Below are positions 15,686-24,190 of a stretch of 41,311 nt of DNA, in pieces. The stretch spans positions 1-41,311 of the forward strand of contig CABYOP010000006.1 in NCBI GenBank assembly GCA_902520645.1, written 5' to 3'. The notes below the pieces were generated by a model, which was not told where the DNA came from, searched no databases, and saw nothing but the letters and a program-made list of their open reading frames with translations. Position 1 is the stretch's first letter; every line of letters begins with the position of its first letter. The DNA is from an uncultured Pelagibacteraceae bacterium. GTDB taxonomy: Bacteria > Pseudomonadota > Alphaproteobacteria > Pelagibacterales > Pelagibacteraceae. Position numbers and translations under genes: made by a program.

Positions 15686-16740
15686 TGTCTAATATAAAAT
15701 TTACAAATATTCATAAATCATTTGGAACAAATAAAATTATTAATAATTTTAATCTTGAAGGTAAAGAGGATGAATTTTTAGTTTTAGTTGGTCCATCAGG
15801 TTGTGGAAAGTCTACTTTGCTAAGAATGATTGCAGGATTAGAGCAGATAGATGAAGGTGAGATATATATTAATGACCAATTAGTAAATGAACTACACCCT
15901 TCAAAAAGAGAAACAGCAATGGTTTTTCAATCATATGCTTTGTATCCACATATGAATGTATTCGAAAATATGTCTTTTGGTTTAAAAATAGAAAAGCGAC
16001 CAAAGGAAGAAATTGAAAAAAAAGTAATGCAGGCTGCAAAAATTTTAAAAATCGAAGAACTGCTTGAGAGAAGACCAAAACAACTTTCTGGCGGTCAAAG
16101 ACAAAGAGTTGCAATTGGAAGAGCCATAACAAGAAATCCTAAGATTTTTTTATTCGATGAACCATTATCCAACCTTGACGCTGCGCTTAGAGCTGAAATG
16201 AGAGTTGAAATCTCGAAACTACATAACCAAATCAAAACAAATATGATTTATGTAACACATGACCAAGTTGAGGCAATGACACTAGCTGATAGAATAGTTA
16301 TATTAAATCACGGAAATATTGAACAGGTAGGTACACCTGATGAAATCTACAGTGATCCTGCAAATATTTTTGTTGCTCAATTTATTGGAACTCCAAAAAT
16401 GAATATCCTTAAAATAAGTAGTGATAATATAATCTCAAATGATGAAATTAATTTTTTAGGTAATAAAGTTAAATTAGACAAATTAAATTTTTCTAAAAAA
16501 GATTACTACCTAGGCATAAGACCTGAACATTTTAATGTATCAGAAAATAATGAATATAGTTTCAATCCAAAAGTAGATTTAATTGAAAATTTAGGTAATG
16601 AAAAAATTGCTTATATTAAAATAGATCAATATGAAATAAGTGCTAAAATATCTAGCAAACATAATATAGACAATACAATCGGCTTTAATTCTAAAGATAT
16701 TTTTGTTTTTGATGAAACTGGAAAAAGAATTAAATCTTAA
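15685..16740 (+). CDS. ABC transporter ATPase, MalK/UgpC type
   Basis: A 351-residue ATPase: Walker A GPSGCGKST (about residues 36-44), Q-loop VFQSYALYPHM, signature LSGGQRQRVAIGRA, Walker B IFLFDEPLSN, switch His in VTHDQVEA. The C-terminal 110 residues form the OB/TOBE regulatory domain (YYLGIRPEHF). This is the only ATPase of the locus and almost certainly powers the permeases encoded on the opposite strand at 8226-10138. The stop interlocks with that of the convergent HisD-family gene (TTAA, 16737-16740). Confidence 0.95.
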   Translation: MSNIKFTNIHKSFGTNKIINNFNLEGKEDEFLVLVGPSGCGKSTLLRMIAGLEQIDEGEIYINDQLVNELHPSKRETAMVFQSYALYPHMNVFENMSFGLKIEKRPKEEIEKKVMQAAKILKIEELLERRPKQLSGGQRQRVAIGRAITRNPKIFLFDEPLSNLDAALRAEMRVEISKLHNQIKTNMIYVTHDQVEAMTLADRIVILNHGNIEQVGTPDEIYSDPANIFVAQFIGTPKMNILKISSDNIISNDEINFLGNKVKLDKLNFSKKDYYLGIRPEHFNVSENNEYSFNPKVDLIENLGNEKIAYIKIDQYEISAKISSKHNIDNTIGFNSKDIFVFDETGKRIKS

Positions 16741-18023
16741 TTTTGAAAGCCATATTTTCTTAATCTAGCATCACCAGTTCTTGCATGAGCCTCCATACCT
16801 TCGTATCTTGATATTCTTGCACATGCTGCCCCTACAGTTTTTGTAGATTCCTTTGACATTCTTTGAAAACTTAGAGTTTTTATAAATTTACCAACAAATA
16901 ATCCTCCCGTATATCTACCTGCACCCTTTGTAGGTAAAATATGGTTGGTTCCTGAACATTTATCACCATAAGCAACTGTTGTTTCTTCACCAATAAATAG
17001 CGATCCGTAATTCTTTAGTCTTTTGTGATACCAATCGAGGTTTTGGGTTTGTACTTCCAAATGTTCAGGCGCATATTCGTCACTGATGGTAGCAATTTCT
17101 TCATCAGTGTCACATAAAATAACTTCACCATAATCTCTCCATGCTGCACCAGCGTTTTCTCTTGGTAAATCTGGAAGTTCGGCGATTAATTCTGGAACTC
17201 TTTTAATAACATAATCTGCAATTCTTTTACTTTTTGTATAAAGCCATGCTGGTGAGTTATATCCGTGTTCAGCTTGACCCACTAAGTCAACTGCAACAAG
17301 TTCTTCGTCAGCTTTATCATCAGCTATTACTGCAATCTCAGTTGGTCCTGCAAATAAATCAATTCCAACCTTTCCAAATAAAATTCTTTTTGCTTCTGCT
17401 ACAAATTGATTTCCTGGTCCAACTAACATGTCTGCAGGTTCATTACCAAATAAGCCGTTGGTCATTGCTGCAATTGCTTGTACACCACCAAGATTTAATA
17501 TTGAGTCTGCACCACAAAGATCAGCTGTATAAACAATAGAAGGATGAACTCCTACACCTGGTTTTGGAGAACTGGCCACAATTATATTTTTTACTCCAGC
17601 TACTTTGGCTGTTGTAACACTCATTACTGCTGACGCAATATGAGCATATCTACCTGCTGGCACATAGCAACCTGCGGTGTTGACTGGTATTAATTTTTGG
17701 CCAGCAAATAAACCATCTGATAATTCTACTTCAAAATCTTGACCATAATTCTTTAATTGTGCCTCAGCAAATTTTCTAACTCTTTCATGAGAAAACTGAA
17801 TGTCATCTTTTGTTTTTTGATCTAAATTTTTTTTAATCTCCTCAATTTTTTCTTTTGAAACAATTACATCCCCTTCATATTTGTCAAATTTTTTTGAAAG
17901 TACTTTGCAACCTTCTTCTTTAGTTTTTTCTATATCTTTGAGAATATTTTCAACAATTTCCCTAGTCTTAGTATCATCTGTCGAAGATGTTTTTGGAGAT
18001 TTTTTTAAATATGTTATAGCCAT
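16737..18023 (-). CDS. HisD-family dehydrogenase, HpsN-like (sulfopropanediol 3-dehydrogenase type)
   Basis: A 428-residue NAD-dependent dehydrogenase of the histidinol-dehydrogenase family. The catalytic/zinc residues are present: Gln and His in GQAEHGYNSP, Glu-His in APEHLEV, Asp in YGDKCSGTNHILP and a late His in GMEAHARTG. Segments such as GYNSPAW and KGAGRYTGGLFVGKFIKT match the HpsN branch, which oxidises 2,3-dihydroxypropane-1-sulfonate (DHPS) to sulfolactate, better than biosynthetic HisD (which has ARFYSGLSVxDF). The neighbours are not his genes; it is 60 bp after pta, co-directional. The DHPS assignment is an inference from subfamily motifs; another 1,2-diol substrate is possible. 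Confidence 0.8.
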   Translation of the reverse strand: MAITYLKKSPKTSSTDDTKTREIVENILKDIEKTKEEGCKVLSKKFDKYEGDVIVSKEKIEEIKKNLDQKTKDDIQFSHERVRKFAEAQLKNYGQDFEVELSDGLFAGQKLIPVNTAGCYVPAGRYAHIASAVMSVTTAKVAGVKNIIVASSPKPGVGVHPSIVYTADLCGADSILNLGGVQAIAAMTNGLFGNEPADMLVGPGNQFVAEAKRILFGKVGIDLFAGPTEIAVIADDKADEELVAVDLVGQAEHGYNSPAWLYTKSKRIADYVIKRVPELIAELPDLPRENAGAAWRDYGEVILCDTDEEIATISDEYAPEHLEVQTQNLDWYHKRLKNYGSLFIGEETTVAYGDKCSGTNHILPTKGAGRYTGGLFVGKFIKTLSFQRMSKESTKTVGAACARISRYEGMEAHARTGDARLRKYGFQN

Positions 18024-18083
18024 TATAATTTTCTAAATAAATTATTTACTTAAATGAATTTAATAAAAATATCAATGAAACAA

Positions 18084-18995
18084 TTAGTCAAGAGCAACTA
18101 CTGCAGCAGCAATAGAAGCCAATCTTGCTGGAGCTTCATCAGATCTACTTGTAATTACAACTGGAACTTTGCCACCAATTACAACACCAGCTGCACAAGC
18201 ACCCATAAAATAGATCATCATTTTTACTAAAGCGTTTCCTGCTTCAACACTAGGAACTAATAGCACATCTGCTTCTCCTGCTACTGAATTTTTTATACCT
18301 TTTATACTCGCTGATTTCTTTGAGATGCTGTTATCAAAAGCCAATGGACCAAATACATCAGCATTTAGATTTTCTTTCTCTGCTAATTTTGTTAGCTCTG
18401 CCGCCTCTAATGAAGTAGGCACACTGTCTATTACTTCTTCTGTTGCTGATAAAATAGATACTTTTGGTCGTGAAATGCCAATTCTGTGTGAGAAGTCTAT
18501 GACGTTTTTAAGAATATGCATTTTTGTTTTAATATTAGGCAATACATTTAAGGCACCATCTGTAATAATTAATGGTGCATCTTCTTTTTCAATAGTCATA
18601 TGCCATATATGACTTAATCGAGTTTTACCCATTAAATTATATTCACGCTTTAGTACTTCTTTCATTAAAATGTCAGTATGAATATGACCTTTAACAATAA
18701 TCTTTACTTTATCCTCACTTGCTAGTTTAGCTGCTATAGGGGCTGTATTGTTTTCTACAGGTTCATCAATAATTTCATATTTAGAAATATCCCATTTTAA
18801 ATCTTCAGCACATTTTTGAATTTCTTTTTTATCTCCAATAAAAATTGGCTCTATTAAATTTTCTTTTACTGCATCTTGAACAGAAAGCATTGGGAGGGGC
18901 ATCCCTGCATTTACAACTGCTGCTTTAACACCTTTTTTTTTATGCGCCACATCTAGCAGGCTGTTTGGGCAGACAATTTCTTTATTAGAAAGCAT
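18084..18995 (-). CDS. Phosphate acetyl/butyryltransferase (Pta-like)
   Basis: A 303-residue stand-alone phosphotransacylase, interconverting acyl-CoA and acyl phosphate. VVNAGMPLPMLSVQDAV, EPIFIGDKKEI, IIVKGHIHTDILMKEV (usually KGxxxTxxL), and the ending VVITSRSDEAPARLASIAAAVVAL are the family segments. It resembles the C-terminal domain of the bifunctional enoyl-CoA hydratase/Pta proteins but has no MaoC domain. It precedes the HpsN-like gene on the same strand. In known sulfonate pathways Pta converts the acetyl phosphate made by Xsc to acetyl-CoA; no xsc is in this window. Acetyl versus butyryl specificity cannot be decided. Confidence 0.85.
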   Translation of the reverse strand: MLSNKEIVCPNSLLDVAHKKKGVKAAVVNAGMPLPMLSVQDAVKENLIEPIFIGDKKEIQKCAEDLKWDISKYEIIDEPVENNTAPIAAKLASEDKVKIIVKGHIHTDILMKEVLKREYNLMGKTRLSHIWHMTIEKEDAPLIITDGALNVLPNIKTKMHILKNVIDFSHRIGISRPKVSILSATEEVIDSVPTSLEAAELTKLAEKENLNADVFGPLAFDNSISKKSASIKGIKNSVAGEADVLLVPSVEAGNALVKMMIYFMGACAAGVVIGGKVPVVITSRSDEAPARLASIAAAVVALD

Positions 18996-19131
18996 TGGTA
19001 ATGTTTATTATTAATATTTAATTAAAAGTATATAGGCAATTGTTACTAATTTTACTAACTAAATTTTTCTATAAACATTCTAATGTATATTTATTTCATT
19101 AAGCTTTCACATAGTGCTATGATGTTTTGCT

Positions 19132-19977
19132 ATGGAAATAGTAACAACAATTGCACCAATAGTTTTAGCCTTAATCATGTTGGGATTGGGTCTTGGTCTT
19201 TCAATTAGAGATTTCACAAGAATATTGAAAACCCCGAGGGACTTTATTGTAGGTTTTTTTTCTCAATTAATTTTGTTGCCAATTGTAGCTTTAATCATTG
19301 CACTTAGTCTCGATCTTCCATCTGCTATTGCGGTAGGTCTTATGATCATTGCAGCTGCACCTGGGGGCGTTACTTCAAATGTTTTAACAAAATTTGCTAA
19401 TGGCGATGTAGCTTTATCCATTTCTTTAACTGCAGTGACTAGTTTAATTTGTATTATTACAATTCCAATAATTGTAATCAGTTCTGCAAGTATTTTAGGA
19501 GTTGCCATTTCAAAAGAAATCTCAGTAGTTGGAATTGCTTTAAAAATGGCTTTAGTAGTCACAGTCCCTGTAATTATTGGAATGATTATTAGAGGTTTTG
19601 CTGAAAATTTTATTTTATCTAAAATCAATATAATTAATAAATTAACAGGGTGGTTATTTGTAATCGTATTTGTTGCAATATGGATTGAAGAAAAAGATAA
19701 TATTTTTACCTATCTTGCTCAGGCGGGTTTGGCTGTTTTAATCTTAAATGTTGTGATGATGGTATTGGCATACTTTATTGCTAAAAAATTTGTATCAGGA
19801 GTAGCTCAACAAAAATGTATTGCATTAGAGTGTGGTTTGCAGAATGGAACTTTAGCAGTGTTTGTTGCAACATTAATATTTGATGATGTAGCTTATATAG
19901 TACCAACTGGCGCTTATGCATTACTAATGTATATAACTGGATTTATTTTTATTTATATTTTAAGAAAAAATAATTAA
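19132..19977 (+). CDS. BASS-family (bile acid:sodium symporter-like) transporter
   Basis: A 281-residue membrane protein with about nine helices. IMLGLGLGLSIRDFTRIL, the region AAPGGVTSNVLTKFANGDVALSI (sodium-site segment of the family) and ALECGLQNGTLAVFVATLIF are family signatures. BASS proteins import anionic organic solutes with sodium; the actual substrate is unknown. It is divergent from pta (136 bp gap), so a sulfonate or carboxylate is a possible guess. It abuts the convergent regulator gene directly (19977/19978). Confidence 0.88.
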   Translation: MEIVTTIAPIVLALIMLGLGLGLSIRDFTRILKTPRDFIVGFFSQLILLPIVALIIALSLDLPSAIAVGLMIIAAAPGGVTSNVLTKFANGDVALSISLTAVTSLICIITIPIIVISSASILGVAISKEISVVGIALKMALVVTVPVIIGMIIRGFAENFILSKINIINKLTGWLFVIVFVAIWIEEKDNIFTYLAQAGLAVLILNVVMMVLAYFIAKKFVSGVAQQKCIALECGLQNGTLAVFVATLIFDDVAYIVPTGAYALLMYITGFIFIYILRKNN

Positions 19978-20970
19978 TTATCTTAAGTAACTAGGAATAA
20001 AATCATCATCTTTATCTTTACCCGAGTCGATAATTTTAATTTGATTGAATACTTTAAAAATAAAATTACTTAAGGTTTTAATATTTGCATCTTGTAATTC
20101 AGAACTTCGTTTTAAATTTGTACCTTGAATATTTATAAAAAGAAGTTTTTTTTCATTAATAGTTATATAATTATTTTTAATTAAAAATTTTAATTTTCTA
20201 ACAACTGTTGGCCTTGGAATTCCTGTGATATCAGATAAAGACATTGCATTCATACCTCTATTATCTGAACCCATAACTTTTTTTTGATACGTTTTTAAAT
20301 TTAAGTCCTTTACTTTGAAGCTCTTATTTTCAGATGCATTAAGCATTACCAAAATTCCAATACACATAGTTTCTAGATCCTTTACTTCTTTTCTCCACCT
20401 GTTTGTATAAATAAATATAAATTTATAAAACTGATACCAGCAAAAAGAAAAATTTTCCTTCATAGAGAGTGAAATCTCATCAATGGCAAAAGCTTTTTCA
20501 TTTTTTAATAATTTATTAAATTCAAATAACAAAGAACTCATATCTTTTAGAGTGTCTTTAGCTTGGGTAGCAACAAGTGTGCTCCTATTAACAAACATTT
20601 TTTTTCCAGTTTTTTTAATTACACCTTCTTTTTCTAATTCTAAGATTTTCCTTCTCACACTTTCTTTTGGTATTTCTAGATCTTTTGAAATGTCGCTTAA
20701 ATTTATCTTCTCAATTTCTATTGATCTATCTTTGTAAAAAGTATCATAATTTACAATCAACCCGTTTCTTCTGAAAACAATCAAATCTTTATTAATTAGG
20801 TAAATAATTATTATATATTTATCTATATCTTTATGAACATTATATGCTCGTATTAACCAATTGCTGATCAAGAAATAATAAGCTGGAGCTAATTTGCTAA
20901 AATTATTACTAATAACCTTGAAAATTTCTTTCTCGTCAATTTGAGCCGTAACGCTAGGTACTACTGCCAT
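19978..20970 (-). CDS. Double-unit winged-helix regulator
   Basis: A 330-residue protein built from two copies of the unit seen in the 158-residue protein at 5516-5992. Unit 1 has its helix-turn-helix at about 90-115 (INLSDISKDLEIPKESVRRK); unit 2 at about 243-265 (AMSLSDITGIPRPTVVRK). Each is preceded by a helical segment rich in aromatic residues and followed by a wing and a long helix. The start is the ATG at 20970, with AGGAG six bases upstream; a GTG at 20988 would place that ribosome site inside the gene. It is divergent from a small TM protein across 51 bp. It may act locally on that gene or others; the ligand is unknown. Confidence 0.77.
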   Translation of the reverse strand: MAVVPSVTAQIDEKEIFKVISNNFSKLAPAYYFLISNWLIRAYNVHKDIDKYIIIIYLINKDLIVFRRNGLIVNYDTFYKDRSIEIEKINLSDISKDLEIPKESVRRKILELEKEGVIKKTGKKMFVNRSTLVATQAKDTLKDMSSLLFEFNKLLKNEKAFAIDEISLSMKENFSFCWYQFYKFIFIYTNRWRKEVKDLETMCIGILVMLNASENKSFKVKDLNLKTYQKKVMGSDNRGMNAMSLSDITGIPRPTVVRKLKFLIKNNYITINEKKLLFINIQGTNLKRSSELQDANIKTLSNFIFKVFNQIKIIDSGKDKDDDFIPSYLR

Positions 20971-20996
20971 TGTTATCTCCTGACCCACTCTGAACT

Positions 20997-21006
20997 ATTA
21001 TATAAT
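20997..21006. promoter_or_regulatory. Palindromic -10 element shared by divergent genes
   Basis: ATTATATAAT is an exact palindrome and gives a TATAAT on each strand. It lies in the 51 bp between the regulator (ATG at 20970) and the small TM gene. A two-way promoter is likely but the -35 boxes are weak. Confidence 0.4.
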
Positions 21007-21021
21007 GAATAGCAACCCAAA

Positions 21022-21270
21022 ATGGACTCTCGCCATATATCAAATTTTATCACCACGTGGTTTAATAAGTTAATGAATAATGAAGGCTTAAATAGAACAT
21101 CACACGTTGTTGAAGACCCCACTCAAGAAACTGAGGCTCCTCTTAGAGTGAACGTGGATGTTCTTAAGCAAAGACTAATTGAACAAAAGAGAAAAGACAG
21201 AGTTAAGAGGACAATTATTTTATCTACAGTGGTAGTATCTCTAGGCGCTTTGACAGTGTTAACTTATTAA
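21022..21270 (+). CDS. Small single-TM protein (paralogue of 32263-32463)
   Basis: An 82-residue protein with a charged stretch (LKQRLIEQKRKDRVKR) followed by one C-terminal membrane helix (TIILSTVVVSLGALTVLTY). This is likely a tail-anchored inner-membrane protein with the N-terminus in the cytoplasm. The last 40 residues align without gaps of consequence to the 66-residue protein at 32263-32463. An in-frame ATG at 21073 would give a 65-residue form, the same length as that paralogue, so the true start is uncertain. No clear ribosome site lies before either ATG. It overlaps the convergent Ldh2 gene by 12 bp. The function is unknown. Confidence 0.6.
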   Translation: MDSRHISNFITTWFNKLMNNEGLNRTSHVVEDPTQETEAPLRVNVDVLKQRLIEQKRKDRVKRTIILSTVVVSLGALTVLTY

Positions 21271-22263
21271 AGTTTCCAAGTCATTTTTAATTATATCTGG
21301 AATAAAAATTTCTTTTTTAGAATTCTTTTTATATCTGTAATACTTATTTTGTCCTGGATACATTATTTCTTTAACCCCTTTTATTCTTGGAAGTTTTTTA
21401 ATTGTTCGAATGTTATCTTTTATTCTTCGATTATAATTTTTTTGAAATAAATTGGCTTTAAAGGTGATGAATAAATGTCCAATATTTTGTGGTCCAGAAA
21501 AATCATCGAATGGATCTTTTACTCGTCCTGCATGGTTTCCACCAGTAATTACTCCACTTAAAATATCAACCATCCATGCAAGACCAGATCCTCTAAATCC
21601 TGCAATTGGTAGCTGAACACCTTCTAATGCTTTCTTCGCATCATTAGTTGGTTTACCTAACTTATCTAGCGCAACACCTTCAGGAATTTTTTGATTATTT
21701 CTTGCAGCAACTCTTATTTTTCCTCTGTTAATCATAGAAATTGAAGTATCTAATATAAAAGGTATTTTTGTTCCAGTTGGGGTCCCAAAACATATTGGGT
21801 TTGTTCCAAATAAACTTTTTAATGCACCGTGTGGTGCAACTGCAGGTGGGGCATTAGTATAAATCATAGTAATTAAATTTTTTTTAACAGCTTGTTCGGC
21901 GTAATAACCTGATAATCCATAGTGCCCACTTCCTTTGATAGCAACCATTCCTATTCCAGTTTTTTGAGCATGTTTGATAGCAGTCTTTATTCCAAGATCC
22001 GCTGCAACAAAACCAATACTGTTGTTTGCATCAATATGAGACACCGATTGAGAAATTTTTTTTACTTCAATTTTTGGTTTAGGATTAATTACTTTCTTTG
22101 AAATCCTATCACAATACATCTTAAGTCTTGATAATCCATGACCATAAGCACCAACTAGTTCAGCGTTAATTAATGCATTTGCTGAGATTAATGCATGATC
22201 TTTACTTAATCCAAATTTTTGAAATATTTTTATAACTTGCTTTTTTAAGATTGTGGTCTTCAC
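21259..22263 (-). CDS. Ldh2 (malate/L-lactate/sulfolactate) family dehydrogenase
   Basis: A 334-residue NAD(P)-dependent dehydrogenase of the Ldh2/MDH2 family. The catalytic His lies in KGSGHYGLSGYYAE (about residue 114); HGLSRLKMY, GTNPICFGTP and GFRGSGLAWMVDILSG are family blocks. Members oxidise malate, L-lactate, ureidoglycolate, or (R)-sulfolactate. A GTG at 22263 is preferred: AAAAGG lies five bases upstream and the start follows the TauC stop directly; a GTG at 22278 would overlap that stop by 14 bp. It ends the TauABC-like operon, so a sulfonate hydroxy acid is an attractive substrate, but this is inference. Confidence 0.85.
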   Translation of the reverse strand: MKTTILKKQVIKIFQKFGLSKDHALISANALINAELVGAYGHGLSRLKMYCDRISKKVINPKPKIEVKKISQSVSHIDANNSIGFVAADLGIKTAIKHAQKTGIGMVAIKGSGHYGLSGYYAEQAVKKNLITMIYTNAPPAVAPHGALKSLFGTNPICFGTPTGTKIPFILDTSISMINRGKIRVAARNNQKIPEGVALDKLGKPTNDAKKALEGVQLPIAGFRGSGLAWMVDILSGVITGGNHAGRVKDPFDDFSGPQNIGHLFITFKANLFQKNYNRRIKDNIRTIKKLPRIKGVKEIMYPGQNKYYRYKKNSKKEIFIPDIIKNDLETLIS

Positions 22264-22264
22264 T

Positions 22265-24190
22265 TTAACCTTTTCCACGCCATGGGATAGTTTTATCGAT
22301 AATTTTTCTTAAAGTAATATCAAATAATAATCCTAACATTCCCATGATAAAAATAGTGATCCAAATAACTTCATATTGAAAGTACTTTTTAGCTACATTT
22401 TCAACAAATCCAATACCAGTAGTTCCAGCTAAAAACTCAGCAGCTACTAATGTTCCCCAACACATTCCTACAGCAACTCTAATTCCAGTTAAAATTTCTG
22501 GAAGTGAATTTGGAAAAATCACATATCTTAGAATTTGTTTTTTTGAGGCTCCTAAAGAGTGAGCAGCATGAATTTTTGAGAGTTGAGTTCCTGAAGCACC
22601 AGCTCTTGCAGAAATGATCATAATAGATAAGGAGACCATAAATAATAAGAATACTTTACCTGTATTATCAATTCCTAAAACAGAGATAATAAGAGGGGCC
22701 CAAGCAAGAGGTGGAACTGGTCTATATAATTCTATTAATGGATCAAAAAATCCTTTTGCAAATCTGTTTAGTCCCATAAACAAACCTAAAGGAACTCCAA
22801 TTAAAATTCCAAAAACTAGGCCCAAAAATACCCGTAAAAAAGAGTCCCATATATGCCCGTATGGCACTGGAATTTTAAATAATTTAAAGTCACCAGTAAC
22901 AACTTTTAAAACATTTCCTTTAAAGTTTTCTTTAACAATTCCGTCTTTGGTGTGAACAGGATAATCACCTGGAAGAACATCAGCTATCCAATCAGGTAAA
23001 ATAAAACCAACAATTGATGAAACATCAATCATCTCTATCCATAGCAATGGAATATTTTTGTAACCAACGCTTGGCTTAGACATTAGGATAAATTTATTTA
23101 AGGTATCAGAGGGTTTTGGAAGCCATCTCCCAGAACCTTGTTCTGAGCAACTTGGTCCACTAGCAACTATTGTGCCTGCTGGAAATAATAGAATATCAAT
23201 TAGTCTCAGACCTCCTTGTTCGGATTTTTGTAAATTATCAAACTCAATGATTGCTTTCTGCATCTCATTAAGAGCATTAGGAGGGTAGATACTTGCAAAC
23301 TCGATACGTCTTGCAATTTTAACAATATTTTTTGCATAGTCTGATGCAATTTCTTCATTATTATTTAAACCTTTTCTGTAGGTTTTAATTTCATCCTTTA
23401 ACTGTTTAATTGAACTTTTGAATTGAGGGTTGTGGTTTCTCAGTTTAAAGAATTTATCACTTATGATTTTAAGTTCTTCAGCTGCAGCATGGAATTTAAG
23501 GCCTTTACTTGTTTCAGGAACTACAGGAACCTCTATAGTATTTTCTATTGATCCTGTACCTGATTGAACCTTTGTAATACCCCATCCACCCTGTTCTGAT
23601 ACAGCATTTTGTCTTTCATTTTTTTGTTCTTGAGTTTCAAAAGGGTAATCTTTTTGTTTAAAGTTTGAGCTTAAGAGTTTTATCTCTTCAGTCATTTCAT
23701 TAATTTTTGTTTTAGTGTCAATCTCAATTAAATCTTCATTAGTTAATAAAGGTATTAATTTAATAGTTTTATTTATGTAGTTAACCAAAATAGTTTTTTG
23801 CTGGCTATTTAAGTCTCGAGAATTTTGAATTTCTTTAGTAATTTTTTGAAGATTTTTATTTTCAATTTTTATTATTGATGTGCTTTTAAATTCTCTTTCT
23901 TCAATAGGAAATTGATATTTCAATCCCATTAAAGAGTCATTTACTTTTGCAACCTGGCATAATTCATTTGCTGATTTTGGATAAAAACCTTTTGCTATAT
24001 CCCAGGAGTAATAAAGCCAAACCAATAGTATTGCAGCACTTCCTACAATTACCCAGTGAGTACCACCTTTTGCTCTTTCAGGATTTCCAAATACGGCATC
24101 TACTTTTTCAGTTCTAATTAATCTTCGACCGTAAAGAATACTTCCGATAATCGCCACAAATATTAATAAGGTTACTATTTGAATTAACAT
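22265..24190 (-). CDS. TauC/SsuC-type permease with a long N-terminal extension
   Basis: A 641-residue protein. The C-terminal 220 residues (about 420-641) are a standard nitrate/sulfonate/taurine permease with the EAA loop AHSLGASKKQILRYVIFP. Before it are two N-terminal helices (about 2-20 and 45-66) and a long soluble segment of about 300 residues, rich in Lys, Glu, Asn and partly coiled-coil-like, probably periplasmic. The usual TauC length is about 260-280. The whole frame is open with SAR11-like composition, so this is not a misassembly by appearance. It overlaps tauB by one base (TAATG). Confidence 0.85.
   Translation of the reverse strand: MLIQIVTLLIFVAIIGSILYGRRLIRTEKVDAVFGNPERAKGGTHWVIVGSAAILLVWLYYSWDIAKGFYPKSANELCQVAKVNDSLMGLKYQFPIEEREFKSTSIIKIENKNLQKITKEIQNSRDLNSQQKTILVNYINKTIKLIPLLTNEDLIEIDTKTKINEMTEEIKLLSSNFKQKDYPFETQEQKNERQNAVSEQGGWGITKVQSGTGSIENTIEVPVVPETSKGLKFHAAAEELKIISDKFFKLRNHNPQFKSSIKQLKDEIKTYRKGLNNNEEIASDYAKNIVKIARRIEFASIYPPNALNEMQKAIIEFDNLQKSEQGGLRLIDILLFPAGTIVASGPSCSEQGSGRWLPKPSDTLNKFILMSKPSVGYKNIPLLWIEMIDVSSIVGFILPDWIADVLPGDYPVHTKDGIVKENFKGNVLKVVTGDFKLFKIPVPYGHIWDSFLRVFLGLVFGILIGVPLGLFMGLNRFAKGFFDPLIELYRPVPPLAWAPLIISVLGIDNTGKVFLLFMVSLSIMIISARAGASGTQLSKIHAAHSLGASKKQILRYVIFPNSLPEILTGIRVAVGMCWGTLVAAEFLAGTTGIGFVENVAKKYFQYEVIWITIFIMGMLGLLFDITLRKIIDKTIPWRGKG

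Noticed and set aside
17234..17539. Open frame of about 100 codons on the plus strand
   Set aside because: It lies antisense within the HpsN-like gene, is rich in Gln/Leu low-complexity sequence and matches no family; a by-product of the real gene's codon usage.
16737..18023. Biosynthetic histidinol dehydrogenase (hisD)
   Set aside because: No his genes nearby, and the C-terminal motifs fit the HpsN branch better; the family-level match is kept but the histidine role is not supported by context.
20971..20988. Upstream GTG start for the double-unit regulator
   Set aside because: The strong AGGAG ribosome site lies between this GTG and the ATG at 20970, so the ATG is the better start.
22614..22955. 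Open frame of 113 codons on the plus strand
   Set aside because: Antisense to the permease half of the TauC-like gene, with Lys/Thr/Pro-rich nonsense composition and no ribosome site.
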